Assembly (NCBI GenBank): GCA_021927905.1
Contig: BLLK01000047.1
Span: forward strand, 1,550,001-1,614,000
DNA length: 64,000 nt
Direction: 5' to 3'
DNA from: Chaetoceros tenuissimus
Lineage: Eukaryota; Bacillariophyta; Thalassiosirophyceae; Chaetocerotales; Chaetocerotaceae
The position numbers were made by a program, and so were the translations under genes. Shown here piece after piece: positions 1-10,606 of the stretch. The notes beneath the pieces were generated by a model that ran no database searches, was not told the origin of the DNA, and saw only the letters and a program-made list of their open reading frames with translations. Numbering within the stretch: position 1 is the first letter of the stretch; each line of letters starts with the position of its first letter.

Positions 1-74
1 GCTTATTGAAAGAAACAATATGGAATGAAAATTTTTTATTATTGAGAAGGAATAATTTGGATCGAAACTCTTAC

Positions 75-1183
75 CTGAACTCCATTGCACAATGTTCTGT
101 AAAATTTTCCAAACCACTGTCGCTGGACAAAAGAACACATAGTCCTGCATCCAATGACATTGTCATTTCTCTCTCGCGTTCCTTCTCCATTGGCGTCCTT
201 TGCTTTGCTCCAATGATACTCGCTCTTCCAGTCTGAATATTTGGAATTGGACGACCATATCCCAACTGAGTTTTACTTCTTGACTTTATTTGGCTCAATA
301 CGGAGCTTCCTGAAGAAAAATAGCATGGAATTAAAATCATAGATATAGAGAGAAGCATTTGTTGCAGAACGTAGAGTATCATTAGAAAATGATGATGCTT
401 CAAGGCTGTCAACACGAAATACGTCACATTGAAACCGAGAAGGATAACTATATTTCTCGTAATTTCTCTGCGAATCCCTAGTGCATCGTTGCAGTGTCTC
501 ACCAAAACCATTGATATGATTGCCAATATTGTAAAGAAGATTGCAAATCCTCGCCCAATGTGAACTATAAAATCTGGTTCTGGAAAGCATTGGCTCATCC
601 CAGTTGCTTGAAGATGATCTTGTGGACTCAAGCTCAGCATCAAAGTAAAGAGAATTAATGGGATACATATTAGGACACACTTGATAACTTTGACAGTCAA
701 TTTCATTTTTCGACGAGTCTCCTTAGCTTGCCATTTCGCACTTCTTTTGAGACTCTCGTTGGCATTTTCTTCGACTCTTCCTGATTCCTCGTCAAGCTTT
801 GAGCTGACTTCTTGCACAACATCAAGTGAACTATGGTGTATAGTTCTTCGGAGATGAGCAGTCTCTCCGTGCTTCAGAATAAGCTTGTTATGTTCCAACA
901 TCCCCCAGAGTGTAACTCCTCGTAGAAGTTGTGGGCCCACCGTCAATGGAGGCAGCAAAATAAAAATTGTGTAGTAGATACCACATATTGCAAAGTCCCA
1001 CAGACTAAATATGAGATTAAGGTAGGCAATCCACGAGGCAATCGAACAAACTAGAATCATGTTTGTATTCCTTTTCTTGAAGGACACGTCCTCCCGCTTC
1101 GTCCACATCATTAAGTAGCATGATAATTCAAAGACTGGAAACAGTCCTAGAAGAATGTACGCAATAACTTCCCAAGCTTTCAT
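75..1183 (-). CDS. Seven-transmembrane protein, first exon (partial at window edge)
   Basis: The protein starts at 1183 and has seven hydrophobic segments in order: residues about 5-28, 42-66, 67-90, 167-187, 206-228, 240-262 and 266-290. A basic and acidic loop of about 75 residues lies between the third and fourth. A Ser/Thr- and Arg-rich tail follows. The frame appears to stop at 71, but a consensus donor (CAG then GTAAGAG on the minus strand) sits at 75/74, so the first exon most likely ends at 75 and the gene continues left of the window. The 7TM layout followed by a further C-terminal part resembles receptor-like 7TM proteins, some of which carry an RGS domain in algae. That part is not visible here, so the family is unproven. 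Positions 233-1183 are repeated at 8929-9879. Confidence 0.7.
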
Positions 1184-1910
1184 TACATCTCCCGAACTTG
1201 GTAAACAAAGAGAAAGGTAAGGTTTTAAAAATCCTGGTTCGAGTAAGGACGGAAAATGCTGACACCTTTCTCGTCGGTGTCATCTTGTGAAAAATTAATG
1301 TACGTACTTCTTTTGTTTTTTTTCGAAAGATTCAGATACGTAGTTTCGACTAGGACTTTGCTTCTTTCCCAGAACCTCTTCAATTTATTGCTATTGATTC
1401 ATTTCTTGCTTTCATGTTTGTGTCAAAAAAACGGCGGGGAGGATTAAAAGGTTTCTCACTCTTTAGTCTATAATCTCTGATGCGCATGTACATAATTTTG
1501 AAACTCTTGTGATTCACTTTCACCTTCTTTACATTTCGTACGTACAAAATAACAACGCTTCTGAAAGGGCATGAGACTGAAACTGCGTATGTGTAGATTT
1601 ATCATCATGTCCTTCTGTTCTTTCACTTGCATAATATGATTATCTTGAACTTGGACTAGTGGCATCAATCACTTGACCCACAACTATACCACCGAAGATT
1701 CATCAAAGAGTCAATTTGATATTGGTAAGCTACAAGTCGTGATGAAATCAGCTACAAGTGTATCTTTAGCCAAACCAGTGACAAAAAGAGGAGGTATGTT
1801 TGCTTTTGATGAGTCATTGTCTTCGCGCCAAATGACCACTTTTTCCTCGAAATCCAACATGCATGAGAACATGTCGAAACCCATCTCAGCTTTCCGATAA
1901 GAGGATCATG
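233..1910. repeat. Left copy of the 1,678-bp direct repeat flanking the LINE
   Basis: The block is repeated at 8929-10606 with a constant offset of 8,696. Every stretch I compared is identical, and the translated frames inside the two copies are identical. It starts inside the 7TM coding exon and ends in the spacer toward the TALE gene. The first two bases (CT) are also the last two bases of the LINE tail, so the boundary is ambiguous by 2 bp. It occupies the place of a target-site duplication but is roughly 100 times longer than usual for a LINE. Confidence 0.95.
1184..1910. promoter_or_regulatory. Upstream region of the 7TM gene, left duplicate; orphan copy of a possible TALE first exon
   Basis: This stretch lies between the 7TM start and the LINE junction. 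It is repeated base for base at 9880-10606. Before the LINE arrived, it was part of the head-to-head spacer between the 7TM gene (minus) and the TALE gene (plus). It includes a short open frame at 1673-1900. Its first 121 bases (1673-1793) end at a GTATGT donor and match the possible first exon of the TALE gene in the right copy. Here that exon is orphaned, because the LINE follows instead of the TALE coding exon. I see no other gene. Confidence 0.5.
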
Positions 1911-2259
1911 ACTTGCCTTTGTCACACTAATCCATGACAACCAAATCCAACGTCTCCGCCATAGGACCAACCATATACTCCAAAACTATGATAACATTGC
2001 TATTGACTTCCACTCCCAATTCGGAAACAGTGCCTTACCTGCGCACCTAATAAATCCTAAAACTCGCTCGCCACCGGCTGCTAACACAACCATTCCAATA
2101 TATATTGATCCTCTTTCCGAACCTAAGCTCGTTCCGGCGGTTGGTCCCGTCCAACAAAAAGAAGCAACACGAGCTACTCAACAAAGGCAGGCCGATCCAC
2201 CTCCAGGGAAAGCCCTTCACTTTGTAGAAATCATAAATGACGAAGTTGGACCACATGCC

Positions 2260-5200
2260 ATGGAATATAACCCTGATGAGCCCTTTACGGCTGCTGACCT
2301 CAATACATATCATCCTCACTCTCATGAATTTCCTGGGGCGGTCCAGGAAGAAATTATACAAGCCCATGCACTCTTTATCCAAATAACAGAAACGCTGAAG
2401 GACAAACATCAAAACAACATTGGTAAACCGGAAACACAATGGCCCTTCACAGCGACAATCGAACAATGCCCCATTACAAATGCTTCAGTCTTGCATTATA
2501 ACAATTCACCAATAACTATGAAGCCTAAAATACCTTATGTTCCCTCTACTGCACGTCTAAATGGATTCACATTGAATGTCCTAGCCAGACTTCACCCCTG
2601 CTGGATGCGATCCTTGGATAGACTCACTAATCTTGTCCTCGCTACACGGATTCTCCCTAAATCTCTTAAAACTACAGGCAGAGTCCTTATTGACAAGCCT
2701 AACTCAACAGACAAACGACCAATATCCATTCTACATGCCTATGATTCATACATCGACACAATTGTAGCAACTCACCTTGCTAAGGCAGTCGAGGATCTAC
2801 AGATCTATGATGACACCATTGCGGCATATCGCCCAGGTCACTCATGCTCTGACTGCACTCTAAATCACCTCCTAGCTATTCAAGACACCGTTGCAAGAGA
2901 TGACTACTACCTATGTCAACTAGATGAAGATAAAGAAAAATTCTTTGATCGAATTACCACAGAACTCCAACTGCTACCATTCCACCTTATGGGATTTCCA
3001 AATGAAGGATACATAGAATGGATCGCTGAATCTCTTAACAATGTTGCCATCCTCACAGCAACTCCGTTTGGTTCCGTAAAGACTACGTTCAAATGCGGAG
3101 TTCGCCAAGGCTCAGCCCTATCCTGTGTAATTGCCAATGCTGTTGCCTGGCTCAGTGCTGCCCCTTGGTCACTAGATATCGATGATACACCTCCACCAGG
3201 ACATCAGCCAGTACAACTCCATCCTTTTGACATTACCCATAACAACTCCGGTATGCTTAATAAGTTCTCCTATTGTGATGACTCGTCGGCATACATAACT
3301 AGCACAGATATTGAACAACTCTTCGAATTCATAGCACGAGACATCACCATGTCTAACACCATATCCATTGTTACCAAACTTAGCATAAACGCAAAAAAGA
3401 GTCACATTCGAATCACCAACCTGCCGTCTAGGTACCCTATTCCGTCCTTTCACTATATCTCTTGGCATCATGGCACCAAGACAGTCCAAGCAAAGAGAAT
3501 TCCTACCAGTAATATGACAGATAAACGACTGACAGACTCCTCTCGTCTCTTTGGAACTTACTCCAATGGTAAAGGCCATACCCAGGAAAATCAGAGACAA
3601 CACTTTCCAAAAATGCATGCAACAAGGGCCTCCTTCAAAAACTTGAACCTCCAACCTGCTACCTTCTCCACACAATTTCCGGCGCTGGTGACCTCGACGG
3701 TAAACTTTAATGTCCTTGCGATGTCATACAACCTTGAAGCAGCTATCAAGGACGATTACATTACTATATACAAATATGCAGCTCCAATCTTTGGCATTCA
3801 CCCAGCAGCAGATTCCATGTATTCAATGTTCCTCCCTAAAACTGCACTGGGTCACAACTTTACTGGTATACTTACCCTCCAACTAGCAATTGCAATAACT
3901 CGTGAGCTATTTGTAACACTCAATGCCCCTCACCATCAACAAACATCGCTCCTTCAAGTCCGTGCTAGAGCCATGCTTCACAACCTAACTATAACAGCCT
4001 CAACCTATGATCCTCTGGACATACTTCCGCATGCTATACATCAACTTGCTCTACTCGGCATCTACCTAGTTCCTACAACATATCCCATTGCAAATCAAGC
4101 ACTAGCGCAGCTAATACAACATGACATAAGTACCACAGCCATCGGAACACCTAAACAGCAATCACATCGCACTCGATCTCCCCTTGACAATCTACTAAAC
4201 GGAAATAACATCAAATTTGCAAGTATCGACCCTATCTATCGGTCCCTCCTGATTACAATATGGTCCCTTGCAAATACCGTAAACAGTCCTTACCACCGAT
4301 CTGAACCATTCAAAGAAATATTCTATGCCACCAGTATGCCCACACCTGTGCAAAATCCACATCACACGCCTCAAACAAGAGTCATTAATGTCCGTGCGGC
4401 AGCCATTGAGCTCCAACCTCAATATAATCACCTATCTCACTTCCTTCAGCTAGATTTCCTCAGTCAGCGTCGAAACTTGCATAAACCGGAACACTTCCTC
4501 AATAATAATCCACTCTTTCCTTCAACCTTTGTGCTTCACTCCCTCTTTCCAGCACATGATAATGCACAAACAAACTGGCCAGATTCACCTATAACATCGC
4601 TTCATGCCTTCCATGAACGCAATTCCCTCGCTCTAGCTCCTGAAAGCTCCACTTTCTCACATGTGCAGCACGTCCTGGATCATTACAATTCACCACTTCT
4701 ACTTTCATCTGACTCAGGCCACTGTCGAAGGACAGGATTCACTGTTGCCGCCTCCATCCTCATGGCACTTCAAACGGAGCCAGACAATACAAATGATCCA
4801 GTCAAATATGATGAACCACCAATTCCAATCCTTGTCCGAAATCACATCCTGGCACAAACATACGGTACCAAGACCACAGACAATAACATGGGAGAAGCTC
4901 AAGGACTGATACTGTCCCTATACATGGCACCGAAAGACATACATGCAGTCTTCCTTCTTGACTCCAAAATAGTACTACTCCAAGTCCTGGCATACTTCCA
5001 GCCACATGCTGCAACAATCCGACATCAGCTTCGGACTCATATTCACACCACATCCATTCATCATTACTCAGAACTTCATCAAGCCTTAGCTCGTCATTGG
5101 CCAAATGCCAACCATAGACCATCATCGGCCTCATGTGAAAAATCACCATTCCTGGTCCATCGCCACTTTCAACTTATCATCCAACATCTCCATGATACAC

Positions 5201-8200
5201 TTGGCCAAGAGGCTTTACTACACCTGACTCCTGATGCTGATTCCAATCTCCCGACACTATCTGATGTCACTCATGGCTTCCAGATTGGACACCACCTTTT
5301 TCTCCACATTTATTCGCATCAACTTACTAACTATGGCAAACGTAAACTAGATCCAGACACGAAACAACCAATTGATCCGATTCCAAACATGGCTTTCGCC
5401 TCAGCCAACACCTGGGCTGATCGCCCTGCATCAAGGATGGCTGAAGCACTTCCCACAGATCTGCCACAAATCCTCCTGGATCACATCTCACAGCCACCAA
5501 TGACTCGAATTCAATATACCTACATGCATGAGTCCAAACTGGTAAACACTGATCACACTACATACCTTAGGGAACAATGGACAAAACACAATATGGAACT
5601 AGCGGCTCTCCGACAAGACCACTGGTACCTCCACCTTCTTCCGTCGTTTGCAGATCCAACTACAACCTTCAACACAGATTCCACACTACGTAATCTGGCA
5701 CAGGAAAGAGCCCTGTCCCATCAACGACTCCTTCGGATAAACCTAACCTACCGCCAATACTTTCAAGCAAAATGTCATCCATGTCAACAAGACCTACCTC
5801 GAAATGTTATCTCGACACAAATGCAACTATGCCCACTGTGTCCCGTAACATCAACACCAGCAACCTCACTGCACTATCACATTCAATGCACATCTCACAA
5901 AATAGCTCTAAATCGAAAACAACTCACTAGAAAAATAGAAAAAATACTTAGCGACCTTGACGCCATCACCTCCTACATGTCAAATATCATTCATCCTAAT
6001 CACAGGTATCGACACAATAGAATCCCTCTCTTCACGACCTTCCTTCGTACAGCAATCAACCATACCGGCTTAATCAAGCCCCTTACACCATCTCAAAGGC
6101 AGAAATACTACTCCACAACAGTCTATCCGCCATTTCAAAGCATCACCTATGACAACATACCTGACTGGAATGGCCATGCTCTTACTACACCACCGAATCG
6201 CCTCACAAGTGCCCATACATCGTACCTTATGGGGCTACCAGAAGAAAACCTCCCAGCTTATCCAACAAATCATTTTCATGTCATCCCACTGCTTGGACTT
6301 CTACCAACAAACACACATATTGCCATCCATGAATACCTCAACATGATCCATCACAAATTCTGCAAGGCAATTCGAGCAAGATCTCCACAAGTCTTACCTT
6401 CTCCCAGTCCAAAGGTTACAATCGAGTACATTAAACAACTATTCCGAGCCGAAACTGATATTTCACTCCTTGCCACGTTCAGTGACACAAAGACACTACT
6501 TGAGATCCTTCAAGACAAGTTCCTCCTTCTCCTTAAAAGTCTCATGAAAAAAACAAAGAACTTACAGGGAACTATCAGCCAGGCACTTCGTGAAAATCAA
6601 AGAAAGCATGTTCCACCTTCACCACCTTCTGCTAAGCCTCCAAAACGTAAACTCATTCATGAACACAGCACCTGTGACATAAACGATGGTCAACCCAAAT
6701 CTAAGAAAAGGAAGCGTCCCATCCCAAATAAACTCCCCACCTATCCCTGTCCTGGAAGATGGTGCACACTTCGAAACTCAAAGTCATTATCGTATACCAT
6801 GTCCACAATGAAAAAGAACTGTACTCTCTGTCAACACATTCAGCTTGCTACCACCATTGCCACCACTGTAACTGCTCATATCATCTGTGATGAAGCAGCA
6901 CTGTCTCTTATTTTAGAATATACCAACATAGATCCCCAGCAATTTACAGTGGGAAACATAGCCACGAGACTCGCACTCAGGCAAACTCCTCTCGACGAAA
7001 TACGAGATATCCTCTCTAATGCCATCTCTCATACAGAGACAAAGCTCTATATCTCTGACAAAATCACCTTCCTTCCCCTTGGTGATGCCCTCTATGAAAC
7101 TCCAGATGCTCAACTTCAGGAACTTGTCCTTCACCTAGTTGCATATGCCTGTCTCATCCCCATTACTCCACCGCTAACGAGAGAGTTCCCACCTCTGACT
7201 ACGGAACGGCTCCAAGACATCATCGAGCGAGCTCTAGTCTTCTGTACTTGTCCAACACCATGTCCAGCACCAAATCTACATACAAATCTGTGCAAACTTT
7301 GCTCCAACCTTATCTTAAATAAGCGGAATTCCCTTCTTCGACACCACGACCAACGTTGCTCCACCTGCATCACGTGTGACAGAGGGATCCTCCTTGCCAA
7401 ATATCCCAATAAACCATGCGACATATGCCTTCAGACAGCAATTCTCGTTCAAAGGAATCCCAGGGAAACATGGAACACCCTTAACAAAGCTACATCACCG
7501 TCAGTGCTCCCACACTTGCTCCCAACACCCTATGCATACATCCATAACGTCCCTAGGATCCGACCAAGTCCGCATTCGTCTTCTCTACCACCAGAAGATA
7601 TATATCAAACTCGTGACCCAAGAAATCCTCGCCCTCAGCTAATGCCCAACGAAGATCCAGACTTCCATTACCAGGACTGTTATGAAGAAGAGTCTTTCCT
7701 TGATATGAAAATCTTTCCACCTCGTCCTCCTTTTATGCCGTTTCCCCGAGTGTATGCACCTATAGCGATCACTACGGATATTACCTTAACAAATCTTCAT
7801 CTAGCATTACACCCAGCACTCTACAGACCCGACTATGCAGGGCTTCACCTCCACTACAAGAGACCATGCTTCCCTAGGTTTGAAGGCATTCGACCACCAG
7901 CATTTGGATACTATCCTGAAATGTATTTCGATCAGAATGTACAGGCCCTAGCACGAGCAATGCCATCATTGGACATCCATGAAGTTACAAGCAGCATGGT
8001 ACACCCAAACCCAAGCTTTGTTACCAGCTCCTCCTGGTACCATCACACAACAGTCACCTGGACCTTCCTTGAACACCCTCAGCCTCGTACGAAATGCCCA
8101 AATGAACGCATTTATAAGACGCCAGTCACATTCATCCTCACATTCTATCCACCAATGACATACCTTCCACCATTCCAGATACGACTACACTTCAATCCCA

Positions 8201-8571
8201 ATGACATGGAACGAGATCTACCACCGCGAGACAATATCCTCACTTCAGATATAGCCATAAAGGAGCTTGACAAAAATGAAGATCCTACCCTCTACGCGCT
8301 CATGCTAATATACCTCATTATTACACTACCGCCTCAATTCCTAAGTGACGATACAGTCTCAGCTTTCATGTTAACTTTTCCGGAGAACCTAAGGCAACTC
8401 CATCACGAAAGCTCCTACCTACATGCCATCCTCCATGATGAAAACTATAGCCAAGCCCTACACCACATCACTACCCCATGGAAACTCACATACGAACAAC
8501 AAGACGAAGACTATTCCGACCATCCAAATGACAGACCAAGACGATACAATCCTGACAACCCCAACCATTAA
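2260..8571 (+). CDS. LINE polyprotein: reverse transcriptase, RNase H, Cys/His clusters
   Basis: The protein is 2,103 residues from the first ATG; the frame is open for another 116 codons upstream, to the insertion junction. RT landmarks are RPISIL near residue 154, motif A (CQLDEDKEKFFD) near 218, motif B (GVRQGSALSC) near 280 and the catalytic YCDD near 338. An RNase H-like domain follows, with candidate acidic residues in SSDSGH (about 816), MGEAQG (about 877) and LLDSK (about 900). A CPLC...H...C zinc motif lies near 1190, as often seen after RNase H in LINEs. A basic patch (KPKSKKRKRP, about 1480) and a second Cys-rich cluster (about 1660-1725) lie farther on. More than 900 residues beyond the first zinc motif match nothing I know. 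The endonuclease is not identified; it may be lost at the 5' end or hidden in the C-terminal part. Confidence 0.85.
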   Translation: MEYNPDEPFTAADLNTYHPHSHEFPGAVQEEIIQAHALFIQITETLKDKHQNNIGKPETQWPFTATIEQCPITNASVLHYNNSPITMKPKIPYVPSTARLNGFTLNVLARLHPCWMRSLDRLTNLVLATRILPKSLKTTGRVLIDKPNSTDKRPISILHAYDSYIDTIVATHLAKAVEDLQIYDDTIAAYRPGHSCSDCTLNHLLAIQDTVARDDYYLCQLDEDKEKFFDRITTELQLLPFHLMGFPNEGYIEWIAESLNNVAILTATPFGSVKTTFKCGVRQGSALSCVIANAVAWLSAAPWSLDIDDTPPPGHQPVQLHPFDITHNNSGMLNKFSYCDDSSAYITSTDIEQLFEFIARDITMSNTISIVTKLSINAKKSHIRITNLPSRYPIPSFHYISWHHGTKTVQAKRIPTSNMTDKRLTDSSRLFGTYSNGKGHTQENQRQHFPKMHATRASFKNLNLQPATFSTQFPALVTSTVNFNVLAMSYNLEAAIKDDYITIYKYAAPIFGIHPAADSMYSMFLPKTALGHNFTGILTLQLAIAITRELFVTLNAPHHQQTSLLQVRARAMLHNLTITASTYDPLDILPHAIHQLALLGIYLVPTTYPIANQALAQLIQHDISTTAIGTPKQQSHRTRSPLDNLLNGNNIKFASIDPIYRSLLITIWSLANTVNSPYHRSEPFKEIFYATSMPTPVQNPHHTPQTRVINVRAAAIELQPQYNHLSHFLQLDFLSQRRNLHKPEHFLNNNPLFPSTFVLHSLFPAHDNAQTNWPDSPITSLHAFHERNSLALAPESSTFSHVQHVLDHYNSPLLLSSDSGHCRRTGFTVAASILMALQTEPDNTNDPVKYDEPPIPILVRNHILAQTYGTKTTDNNMGEAQGLILSLYMAPKDIHAVFLLDSKIVLLQVLAYFQPHAATIRHQLRTHIHTTSIHHYSELHQALARHWPNANHRPSSASCEKSPFLVHRHFQLIIQHLHDTLGQEALLHLTPDADSNLPTLSDVTHGFQIGHHLFLHIYSHQLTNYGKRKLDPDTKQPIDPIPNMAFASANTWADRPASRMAEALPTDLPQILLDHISQPPMTRIQYTYMHESKLVNTDHTTYLREQWTKHNMELAALRQDHWYLHLLPSFADPTTTFNTDSTLRNLAQERALSHQRLLRINLTYRQYFQAKCHPCQQDLPRNVISTQMQLCPLCPVTSTPATSLHYHIQCTSHKIALNRKQLTRKIEKILSDLDAITSYMSNIIHPNHRYRHNRIPLFTTFLRTAINHTGLIKPLTPSQRQKYYSTTVYPPFQSITYDNIPDWNGHALTTPPNRLTSAHTSYLMGLPEENLPAYPTNHFHVIPLLGLLPTNTHIAIHEYLNMIHHKFCKAIRARSPQVLPSPSPKVTIEYIKQLFRAETDISLLATFSDTKTLLEILQDKFLLLLKSLMKKTKNLQGTISQALRENQRKHVPPSPPSAKPPKRKLIHEHSTCDINDGQPKSKKRKRPIPNKLPTYPCPGRWCTLRNSKSLSYTMSTMKKNCTLCQHIQLATTIATTVTAHIICDEAALSLILEYTNIDPQQFTVGNIATRLALRQTPLDEIRDILSNAISHTETKLYISDKITFLPLGDALYETPDAQLQELVLHLVAYACLIPITPPLTREFPPLTTERLQDIIERALVFCTCPTPCPAPNLHTNLCKLCSNLILNKRNSLLRHHDQRCSTCITCDRGILLAKYPNKPCDICLQTAILVQRNPRETWNTLNKATSPSVLPHLLPTPYAYIHNVPRIRPSPHSSSLPPEDIYQTRDPRNPRPQLMPNEDPDFHYQDCYEEESFLDMKIFPPRPPFMPFPRVYAPIAITTDITLTNLHLALHPALYRPDYAGLHLHYKRPCFPRFEGIRPPAFGYYPEMYFDQNVQALARAMPSLDIHEVTSSMVHPNPSFVTSSSWYHHTTVTWTFLEHPQPRTKCPNERIYKTPVTFILTFYPPMTYLPPFQIRLHFNPNDMERDLPPRDNILTSDIAIKELDKNEDPTLYALMLIYLIITLPPQFLSDDTVSAFMLTFPENLRQLHHESSYLHAILHDENYSQALHHITTPWKLTYEQQDEDYSDHPNDRPRRYNPDNPNH

Positions 8572-8906
8572 AAATACAACAAAATACATAACAGGCTAAG
8601 GAATAGCTTGGGTTATAAATATTTCAACTAAGCCCTAGGAACTCTCTGCGACGTTCCTAGGCCTTATGCTGTAATGAGTACCGAGGTACTCACTACAGCA
8701 TAAGACCAGATCCCCTGCTGGCATCAAGCCACTGGGGATTACGTTCTCTATACAAAGGAGCTCTGAGAAGTACAAACACATCTCACCTCATTTGTGAGTT
8801 CATGGTCCCGCAGCGAACTGCTTTAACAAGGAGTACCATCGCCTGAAACATTGGCATGCTATATGTTGTGGAAACTTGGTGGTTCGTTGAAGTTGCTCTA
8901 GATTGT
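8572..8906 (+). other. Structured 3' UTR of the LINE with consecutive hairpins
   Basis: Three stem-loops follow each other. The first has arms 8629-8642 and 8653-8666 (14 bp, one mismatch). The second has arms 8663-8682 and 8685-8704 (20 bp, one mismatch, 2-base loop). The third has arms 8710-8722 and 8728-8739 (imperfect). The first two overlap at 8663-8666 and are therefore alternative folds in part. LINE reverse transcriptases of the stringent type recognise a 3' stem-loop in their own RNA, so these are the natural candidates for the template recognition site. Confidence 0.65.
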
Positions 8907-8930
8907 AAACCTAAACCTAAACCTAAACCT
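8907..8930 (+). repeat. AAACCT x4 tail at the LINE 3' end
   Basis: There are four perfect AAACCT units. The last CT overlaps the first two bases of the right flanking repeat. The unit is a hexamer and is not the TTAGGG repeat typical of stramenopile telomeres. It sits exactly at the 3' junction, so it is best read as the terminal microrepeat of the element. In the truncated 7TM copy the antisense of this tail supplies the stop codon. Confidence 0.85.
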
Positions 8931-9879
8931 GAATATTTGGAATTGGACGACCATATCCCAACTGAGTTTTACTTCTTGACTTTATTTGGCTCAATACGGA
9001 GCTTCCTGAAGAAAAATAGCATGGAATTAAAATCATAGATATAGAGAGAAGCATTTGTTGCAGAACGTAGAGTATCATTAGAAAATGATGATGCTTCAAG
9101 GCTGTCAACACGAAATACGTCACATTGAAACCGAGAAGGATAACTATATTTCTCGTAATTTCTCTGCGAATCCCTAGTGCATCGTTGCAGTGTCTCACCA
9201 AAACCATTGATATGATTGCCAATATTGTAAAGAAGATTGCAAATCCTCGCCCAATGTGAACTATAAAATCTGGTTCTGGAAAGCATTGGCTCATCCCAGT
9301 TGCTTGAAGATGATCTTGTGGACTCAAGCTCAGCATCAAAGTAAAGAGAATTAATGGGATACATATTAGGACACACTTGATAACTTTGACAGTCAATTTC
9401 ATTTTTCGACGAGTCTCCTTAGCTTGCCATTTCGCACTTCTTTTGAGACTCTCGTTGGCATTTTCTTCGACTCTTCCTGATTCCTCGTCAAGCTTTGAGC
9501 TGACTTCTTGCACAACATCAAGTGAACTATGGTGTATAGTTCTTCGGAGATGAGCAGTCTCTCCGTGCTTCAGAATAAGCTTGTTATGTTCCAACATCCC
9601 CCAGAGTGTAACTCCTCGTAGAAGTTGTGGGCCCACCGTCAATGGAGGCAGCAAAATAAAAATTGTGTAGTAGATACCACATATTGCAAAGTCCCACAGA
9701 CTAAATATGAGATTAAGGTAGGCAATCCACGAGGCAATCGAACAAACTAGAATCATGTTTGTATTCCTTTTCTTGAAGGACACGTCCTCCCGCTTCGTCC
9801 ACATCATTAAGTAGCATGATAATTCAAAGACTGGAAACAGTCCTAGAAGAATGTACGCAATAACTTCCCAAGCTTTCAT
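8923..9879 (-). pseudogene. Truncated duplicate of the 7TM gene
   Basis: The first 317 codons match the gene at the left edge of the window, covering all seven membrane segments, with the same start (9879). The copy then runs into the LINE tail, where the antisense of the AAACCT repeat gives a stop after one extra residue. The C-terminal tail and the downstream exon are missing. The upstream region is complete, so it may be transcribed, but its product would lack everything after the seventh segment. Confidence 0.8.
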
Positions 9880-10606
9880 TACATCTCCCGAACTTGGTAA
9901 ACAAAGAGAAAGGTAAGGTTTTAAAAATCCTGGTTCGAGTAAGGACGGAAAATGCTGACACCTTTCTCGTCGGTGTCATCTTGTGAAAAATTAATGTACG
10001 TACTTCTTTTGTTTTTTTTCGAAAGATTCAGATACGTAGTTTCGACTAGGACTTTGCTTCTTTCCCAGAACCTCTTCAATTTATTGCTATTGATTCATTT
10101 CTTGCTTTCATGTTTGTGTCAAAAAAACGGCGGGGAGGATTAAAAGGTTTCTCACTCTTTAGTCTATAATCTCTGATGCGCATGTACATAATTTTGAAAC
10201 TCTTGTGATTCACTTTCACCTTCTTTACATTTCGTACGTACAAAATAACAACGCTTCTGAAAGGGCATGAGACTGAAACTGCGTATGTGTAGATTTATCA
10301 TCATGTCCTTCTGTTCTTTCACTTGCATAATATGATTATCTTGAACTTGGACTAGTGGCATCAATCACTTGACCCACAACTATACCACCGAAGATTCATC
10401 AAAGAGTCAATTTGATATTGGTAAGCTACAAGTCGTGATGAAATCAGCTACAAGTGTATCTTTAGCCAAACCAGTGACAAAAAGAGGAGGTATGTTTGCT
10501 TTTGATGAGTCATTGTCTTCGCGCCAAATGACCACTTTTTCCTCGAAATCCAACATGCATGAGAACATGTCGAAACCCATCTCAGCTTTCCGATAAGAGG
10601 ATCATG
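8929..10606. repeat. Right copy of the 1,678-bp direct repeat flanking the LINE
   Basis: This is the partner of 233-1910. It carries the 5' part of the 7TM gene, the complete spacer, and the possible first exon of the TALE gene, and ends 77 bp before the ATG at 10684. Because it spans the whole former spacer, both the 7TM gene (left) and the TALE gene (right) still own a full upstream region despite the 7-kb insertion between them. Confidence 0.95.

Larger units (their letters stand above)
1911..8928 (+). mobile_element. Non-LTR retrotransposon (LINE), probably 5'-truncated, recent
   Basis: The unit inserted between the two flanking repeats is 7,018 bp. It carries one long frame with reverse transcriptase and RNase H, a hairpin-rich 3' UTR, and a 3' end made of four AAACCT units. 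It has no long terminal repeats and no poly(A), and it ends in a short tandem repeat as several LINE clades do. The coding frame is already open at the first base after the 5' junction (codon 1912) and no apurinic endonuclease domain precedes the RT, which suggests 5' truncation. The coding strand is clearly C-rich and G-poor compared with the AT-rich host genes around it. The clade cannot be fixed by eye. The intact frame and identical flanks suggest a young insertion. Confidence 0.88.

Noticed and set aside
1220-1250. GGTTCGAG at 1225 (and its copy near 9921) as a tRNA B box
   Set aside because: No A box, cloverleaf or terminator fits around it.
8907-8930. The AAACCT run as an internal telomere remnant
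   Set aside because: The unit differs from TTAGGG and from the plant heptamer, and it sits exactly at the LINE 3' junction, so it is better read as the element's terminal microrepeat.
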